A model generated the notes under the pieces. That model saw only the letters and a list, made by a program, of their open reading frames with translations. It was not told the DNA's origin and searched no databases. Source: CAYUHZ01 sp964444625 (GTDB lineage: Bacteria; Patescibacteriota; Patescibacteriia; Patescibacteriales; GWC2-42-12). From it: a stretch of DNA of 7,166 nucleotides. The DNA is taken from positions 1 through 7,166 of the forward strand of contig CAYUHZ010000045.1 in assembly GCA_964444625.1 (NCBI GenBank). Direction: 5' to 3'. Every line of letters starts with the position of its first letter. Positions within the stretch are counted from its first letter, which is position 1. The translations under genes and the position numbers were made by a program. This document shows positions 4,815 through 7,166 of the stretch, piece after piece.

Positions 4815-5828
4815 ATGAACAAGATTATCAAGCATTATAAGCACCATCAAAAGGCTGTTTTGATAACAGTCGGCGCCTTGGCGGCAGCGGGAGTTTTGTT
4901 TTATGGGGTTTATTATTTTTTGGAAAACCAGGGTTTAACCCCGGAGGCGGCTAAAGCAAAAACGGAAGAATTTATCAACAAAAACTTATTATCTCCCGGA
5001 ACAACAGCGGTTGTTGAGCAAATTACCGAAGAAAACGGTTTGTATAAAGTTTCTGTAAAGTTATCTAACGGACAGCAAATAGATTCTTATATCAGCAAAG
5101 ATGGAACAAAGTTTTTTCCCCAAGTAATGGATGTTGCGGAGGTTGAAAAACAAACCGTCCAATCTGGCAATCAGGAACGGGCGGCTGAAGCCACGCGCAA
5201 TGCTGAAATTCCAAAAACCGACAAACCGAAAGTCGAGTTATTTGTTATGAGCCATTGCCCTTATGGCATCCAAATTGAGAAGGGCATCATACCGGCGATA
5301 GAGACCTTGGGTAATAAAATTGATTTTTCTCTTAAATTTTGCGATTATGCCATGCACGGAGAAAAGGAATTACAAGAACAACTGGCTCAATATTGCATTC
5401 AGAAAAATGAACCAGCGAAGTTGTTAGGCTATTTGAAGTGTTTTCTCAAGGCTGGAGATAGCGCTGGCTGTTTGAAAACCGCTGGCGTGAATTCAGCTAA
5501 GCTCAATTCATGCGTAACGGATGCCGATAAACAACACAAAGTAACAGAGAAATTCAAAGATCAGGCCTCTTGGGGCGGCAAATTCCCTCCGTTTGATATT
5601 CATAAAGATGATAACAAGAAATACGGTGTCCAAGGATCTCCAACCCTGGTGATAAACGGCGTACAATCAGGTTCTGCCAGAGATTCTTCCAGTCTGCTTA
5701 AATCTATTTGTTCTGGTTTTAGCAATACTCCCGCAGAATGCCAGAAGAGTTTGTCAAACGCTTCTCCTTCCGCTGGATTTGGCGAGGGCACGGCGGCGGC
5801 CGGTTCTGCGGCCGGTTGCGCAGAGTAA
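4815..5828 (+). CDS. Membrane-anchored thioredoxin-fold protein with CPYG motif and cysteine-rich C-terminus
   Basis: The 337-residue protein has a basic N-terminus, one membrane helix at about residues 13-36 (an uncleaved anchor), and a short outer linker domain (about 40-110). A thioredoxin-fold domain follows from about 138. The domain opens with VELFVMSHCPYGIQ and later has GVQGSPTLVINGV, whose SPT carries the cis-proline (276) of thioredoxin folds. The active-site position reads CPYG, so the usual second cysteine of CxxC is missing. Cys148 may instead pair with one of the other eight cysteines (176, 194, 209, 219, 233, 299, 309, 335). The tail is Gly/Ala-rich with a final Cys three residues from the end. 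The relatives I know are DsbA/GILT-like thiol proteins. A role in disulfide handling outside the membrane is plausible, but the partner is unknown. It has its own promoter and is followed by a strong terminator. Confidence 0.82.
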   Translation: MNKIIKHYKHHQKAVLITVGALAAAGVLFYGVYYFLENQGLTPEAAKAKTEEFINKNLLSPGTTAVVEQITEENGLYKVSVKLSNGQQIDSYISKDGTKFFPQVMDVAEVEKQTVQSGNQERAAEATRNAEIPKTDKPKVELFVMSHCPYGIQIEKGIIPAIETLGNKIDFSLKFCDYAMHGEKELQEQLAQYCIQKNEPAKLLGYLKCFLKAGDSAGCLKTAGVNSAKLNSCVTDADKQHKVTEKFKDQASWGGKFPPFDIHKDDNKKYGVQGSPTLVINGVQSGSARDSSSLLKSICSGFSNTPAECQKSLSNASPSAGFGEGTAAAGSAAGCAE

Positions 5829-5845
5829 AAAAATTGGATTTATAT

Positions 5846-5879
5846 AAAACCCCCGTAGCGCAAAAAGCTCGGGGGTTTT
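5846..5879 (+). terminator. Rho-independent terminator
   Basis: AAAACCCCCG (5846-5855) pairs with CGGGGGTTTT (5870-5879), and AGC/GCT extend the stem inward after one bulged T, leaving a small A-rich loop. The GC-rich stem followed by T residues is a classic intrinsic terminator for the gene ending at 5828. Flanking A-runs could let it work on the opposite strand too. Confidence 0.92.
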
Positions 5880-5917
5880 GACTTCCGGCTAATTTTAGGA
5901 TAAAATTTTGATATAAT
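5878..5917 (+). promoter_or_regulatory. Two overlapping promoter candidates for the flavodoxin-like gene
   Basis: TTGACT (5878-5883), a 17-base spacer and TAAAAT (5901-5906) form one promoter, with a start near 5913. A consensus extended -10, TGATATAAT (5909-5917), forms a second, with a start near 5924 and only about 9 bases before the ATG. The first -35 begins on the last two T residues of the terminator, so termination and new initiation abut. Confidence 0.65.
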
Positions 5918-5932
5918 TAATCAAATAAAGTT

Positions 5933-6451
5933 ATGAAAACTTTAATTGTTTATTATTCTTGGTCAAAGTTAGCCAGCACAGAAAAGGCGGCTAAATGCTT
6001 AGCAGAGAAATTTGCCGCTCAAACAGAAAAATTAGTTGATAAAAATGAGAAAAGGGGCGCTATCGGATGGGTTTATTCCGGCAGAAAGGCGTTTGCCCAA
6101 AAAACCACCGAATTAGAGCCAATTCAAGCGAATTTAGATGAGTTTGATATGATAGCGATAGGCGGTCCAGTTTGGGCTTGGAATATTGCGCCACCGATTA
6201 GAACTTTCCTGGCTACTCAAAAATTTATCGGTAAAAAAATATTATTTTTTTGTACCATGGGATCGTCTGGTGATCAGCGGAGTTTTGCTAACATGAAAGC
6301 TTTGCTAGGCGAAGAATCTCGGATCATGGGGGAGCTTTCTTTGACCGCTAAAGAGGCAATCAAAGGCGAGTATAAAGAGAAAATAGATAAATTTTACAAA
6401 GCATTAAAGAGCAGATTTAAGCTATTGGCCTTTGCGCTATTGGTTTATTGA
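5933..6451 (+). CDS. Flavodoxin-like protein
   Basis: The 172 residues show the flavodoxin fold. A first strand, LIVYYSWS, leads into the FMN phosphate-loop region. After it come a helix KAAKCLAEKF, a strand with FDMIAIGGPVWAWNIAPPIRTFL (the second FMN loop, with the aromatic residues that usually stack on the isoalloxazine ring), and the strand KILFFCTMGSSGD. Such proteins carry electrons or act as small NAD(P)H-dependent reductases in the cytoplasm. Oddly, the phosphate loop reads SWSKLAST instead of the usual S/T-x-T-G-N-T, so FMN binding may be altered. The last seven residues are hydrophobic (AFALLVY), unlike a typical charged end. The gene has its own promoter and is separated by only 10 bases from the following exonuclease gene, so the two are probably cotranscribed. 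It is the only intact gene here ending in TGA. Confidence 0.85.
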   Translation: MKTLIVYYSWSKLASTEKAAKCLAEKFAAQTEKLVDKNEKRGAIGWVYSGRKAFAQKTTELEPIQANLDEFDMIAIGGPVWAWNIAPPIRTFLATQKFIGKKILFFCTMGSSGDQRSFANMKALLGEESRIMGELSLTAKEAIKGEYKEKIDKFYKALKSRFKLLAFALLVY

Positions 6452-6461
6452 TTTTAAGTTT

Positions 6462-7166
6462 ATGGCATTAATTTTTGACATCGAAACTATCGGAGAAGAA
6501 TTCAAAAGCTTGGATGAAACTACCAAGCATAGCCTAACTCGCTGGATCAGGCGTGAAGCTGGCGAAGACGAAGGCAAATATAATTTTATGCTGAAAGATC
6601 TGGAAGAAGGCCTTGGCTTTTCACCGCTTACCGGAGAGATAGTAGCGCTTGGAGTTTTTGATACGGAAAAAAACAAAGGCGTTGTTTATTACCAAGCCCC
6701 GGAAAAAAAAGAAGAAGAGCATCGCGAAGAAAATTTTATTTTTAAAGCTACCAATGAAGAGCAAATGCTAAAAAATTTTTGGCAAGGGGTTAATAGCTAT
6801 CAAGAGTTTATTAGTTTTAACGGTCGGTCTTTTGACGCGCCATTTCTTCATCTGCGCTCAGCTATCCATGGCATCAAGCCGGCGAAAGACCTAGCGGCCA
6901 GCCGATATTTATCAAGCCAGCCTTATGCCGCAAAGCACATTGATTTGCTTGATCAGCTTACTTTTTATGGCGCTGTCCGCCGTCGCGGCAACCTTCATCT
7001 TTATTGCCGAGCTTTTGGCATAGATTCCCCCAAAGCGCTGGGAATAACCGGCGACGATGTCGGCCGTTTGTTTAAAGAAAAAAAATACCAGGAGATTGCC
7101 GAATATAACAGCTGGGATTTGGTGGCTATTTGGGAGCTTTATAAAAAATGGCAGCTCTATTTTAAT
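6462..7166 (+). CDS. Predicted 3'-5' exonuclease, PolB-exonuclease-like (3' partial)
   Basis: The frame from ATG 6462 is open for 235 codons to the edge of the window; the family is usually only slightly longer, so it is nearly complete. It has the DEDD exonuclease layout. Exo I is LIFDIET (Asp6, Glu8). Exo II is SFNGRSFDAPFL (Asn120, Asp125). HIDLLDQL (Asp161) follows. Exo III is YNSWDLVAIWEL (Tyr215, Asp219). This is the pattern of the group described as exonucleases related to the proofreading domain of family-B DNA polymerases (DNA_pol_B_exo2, PF10108). It would remove nucleotides from 3' ends with two metal ions, in DNA or RNA processing; the real substrate is unknown. A charged segment rich in Glu and Lys lies at about 69-90. 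It follows the flavodoxin-like gene by 10 bases and has no separate promoter or Shine-Dalgarno. Confidence 0.88.
   Translation, partial: MALIFDIETIGEEFKSLDETTKHSLTRWIRREAGEDEGKYNFMLKDLEEGLGFSPLTGEIVALGVFDTEKNKGVVYYQAPEKKEEEHREENFIFKATNEEQMLKNFWQGVNSYQEFISFNGRSFDAPFLHLRSAIHGIKPAKDLAASRYLSSQPYAAKHIDLLDQLTFYGAVRRRGNLHLYCRAFGIDSPKALGITGDDVGRLFKEKKYQEIAEYNSWDLVAIWELYKKWQLYFN

Noticed and set aside
6449..6451. UGA recoded as glycine, as in some Patescibacteria lineages
   Set aside because: No intact gene contains an internal TGA, and reading through this TGA adds only two codons before a TAA. The standard bacterial code fits.
6437..6676. Minus-strand frame at the flavodoxin/exonuclease boundary
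   Set aside because: The plus strand here encodes the exonuclease start with its DIET motif; the minus frame is a shadow.
1..7166. CRISPR array, tRNA or rRNA genes, diversity-generating retroelement
   Set aside because: No regularly spaced repeats, cloverleaf-like sequence, reverse transcriptase or template/variable repeat pair was seen on either strand.

Overview
The window looks like a chromosomal piece of a Patescibacteria (CPR) genome, most likely of Parcubacteria type. The DNA is AT-rich. No gene start has a recognisable Shine-Dalgarno. Several proteins are of kinds I know mainly from that group: a cohesin-like secreted protein with a YYLGRP repeat, a membrane-anchored thioredoxin-fold protein, a RAYT remnant, and a type IV pilus gene block with a one-helix hypothetical. 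The taxonomic call is inference from protein style, not from a marker alignment.

Left part (about 1-2620) is a decaying accessory and pilus region. It opens with the 3' end of a fibre or adhesin-like gene (2-340) that has a tail-fibre stem motif and a cysteine-rich tail. A stretch without a convincing gene follows (341-616). Next is a truncated RAYT transposase on the minus strand (about 519-809), bracketed by two inverted copies of a 25-bp palindrome (617-641 and 830-854). A one-helix membrane protein with a Pro/Gln tail (937-1392) then has its own promoter. After it come a headless PilX-like minor pilin fragment (about 1395-1679) and the N-terminal quarter of PilM (1729-1971). The PilM gene stops abruptly at a minus-strand DDE transposase pseudogene (about 1973-2521), which carries two in-frame stops and lacks its own C-terminus. 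Pilus genes and mobile element have therefore both lost sequence at one junction.

Right part (about 2600-7166) is an intact, tightly packed plus-strand block. It holds tryptophanyl-tRNA synthetase with an unusual insertion of about 50 residues (2634-3797), a secreted cohesin-like protein with two C-terminal repeats (3858-4730), a membrane-anchored thioredoxin-fold protein with a one-cysteine CPYG motif and many other cysteines (4815-5828), and a strong intrinsic terminator (5846-5879). Directly after the terminator come a fresh promoter, a flavodoxin-like gene (5933-6451), and a PolB-type 3'-5' exonuclease gene that runs off the window (6462-7166). Sigma70-like promoters with 16-17 base spacers are visible before 937, 2634, 4815 and 5933.

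The genes do not form one pathway. The left side is a surface and pilus module being lost through mobile-element activity; the right side mixes translation, envelope/redox and DNA-processing genes. I do not see a complete undescribed defence or mobile system. The most unusual items are the RAYT remnant with its palindromes, the TrpRS insertion, the trpS promoter that sits almost on the start codon, and the monothiol cysteine-rich thioredoxin-like protein.
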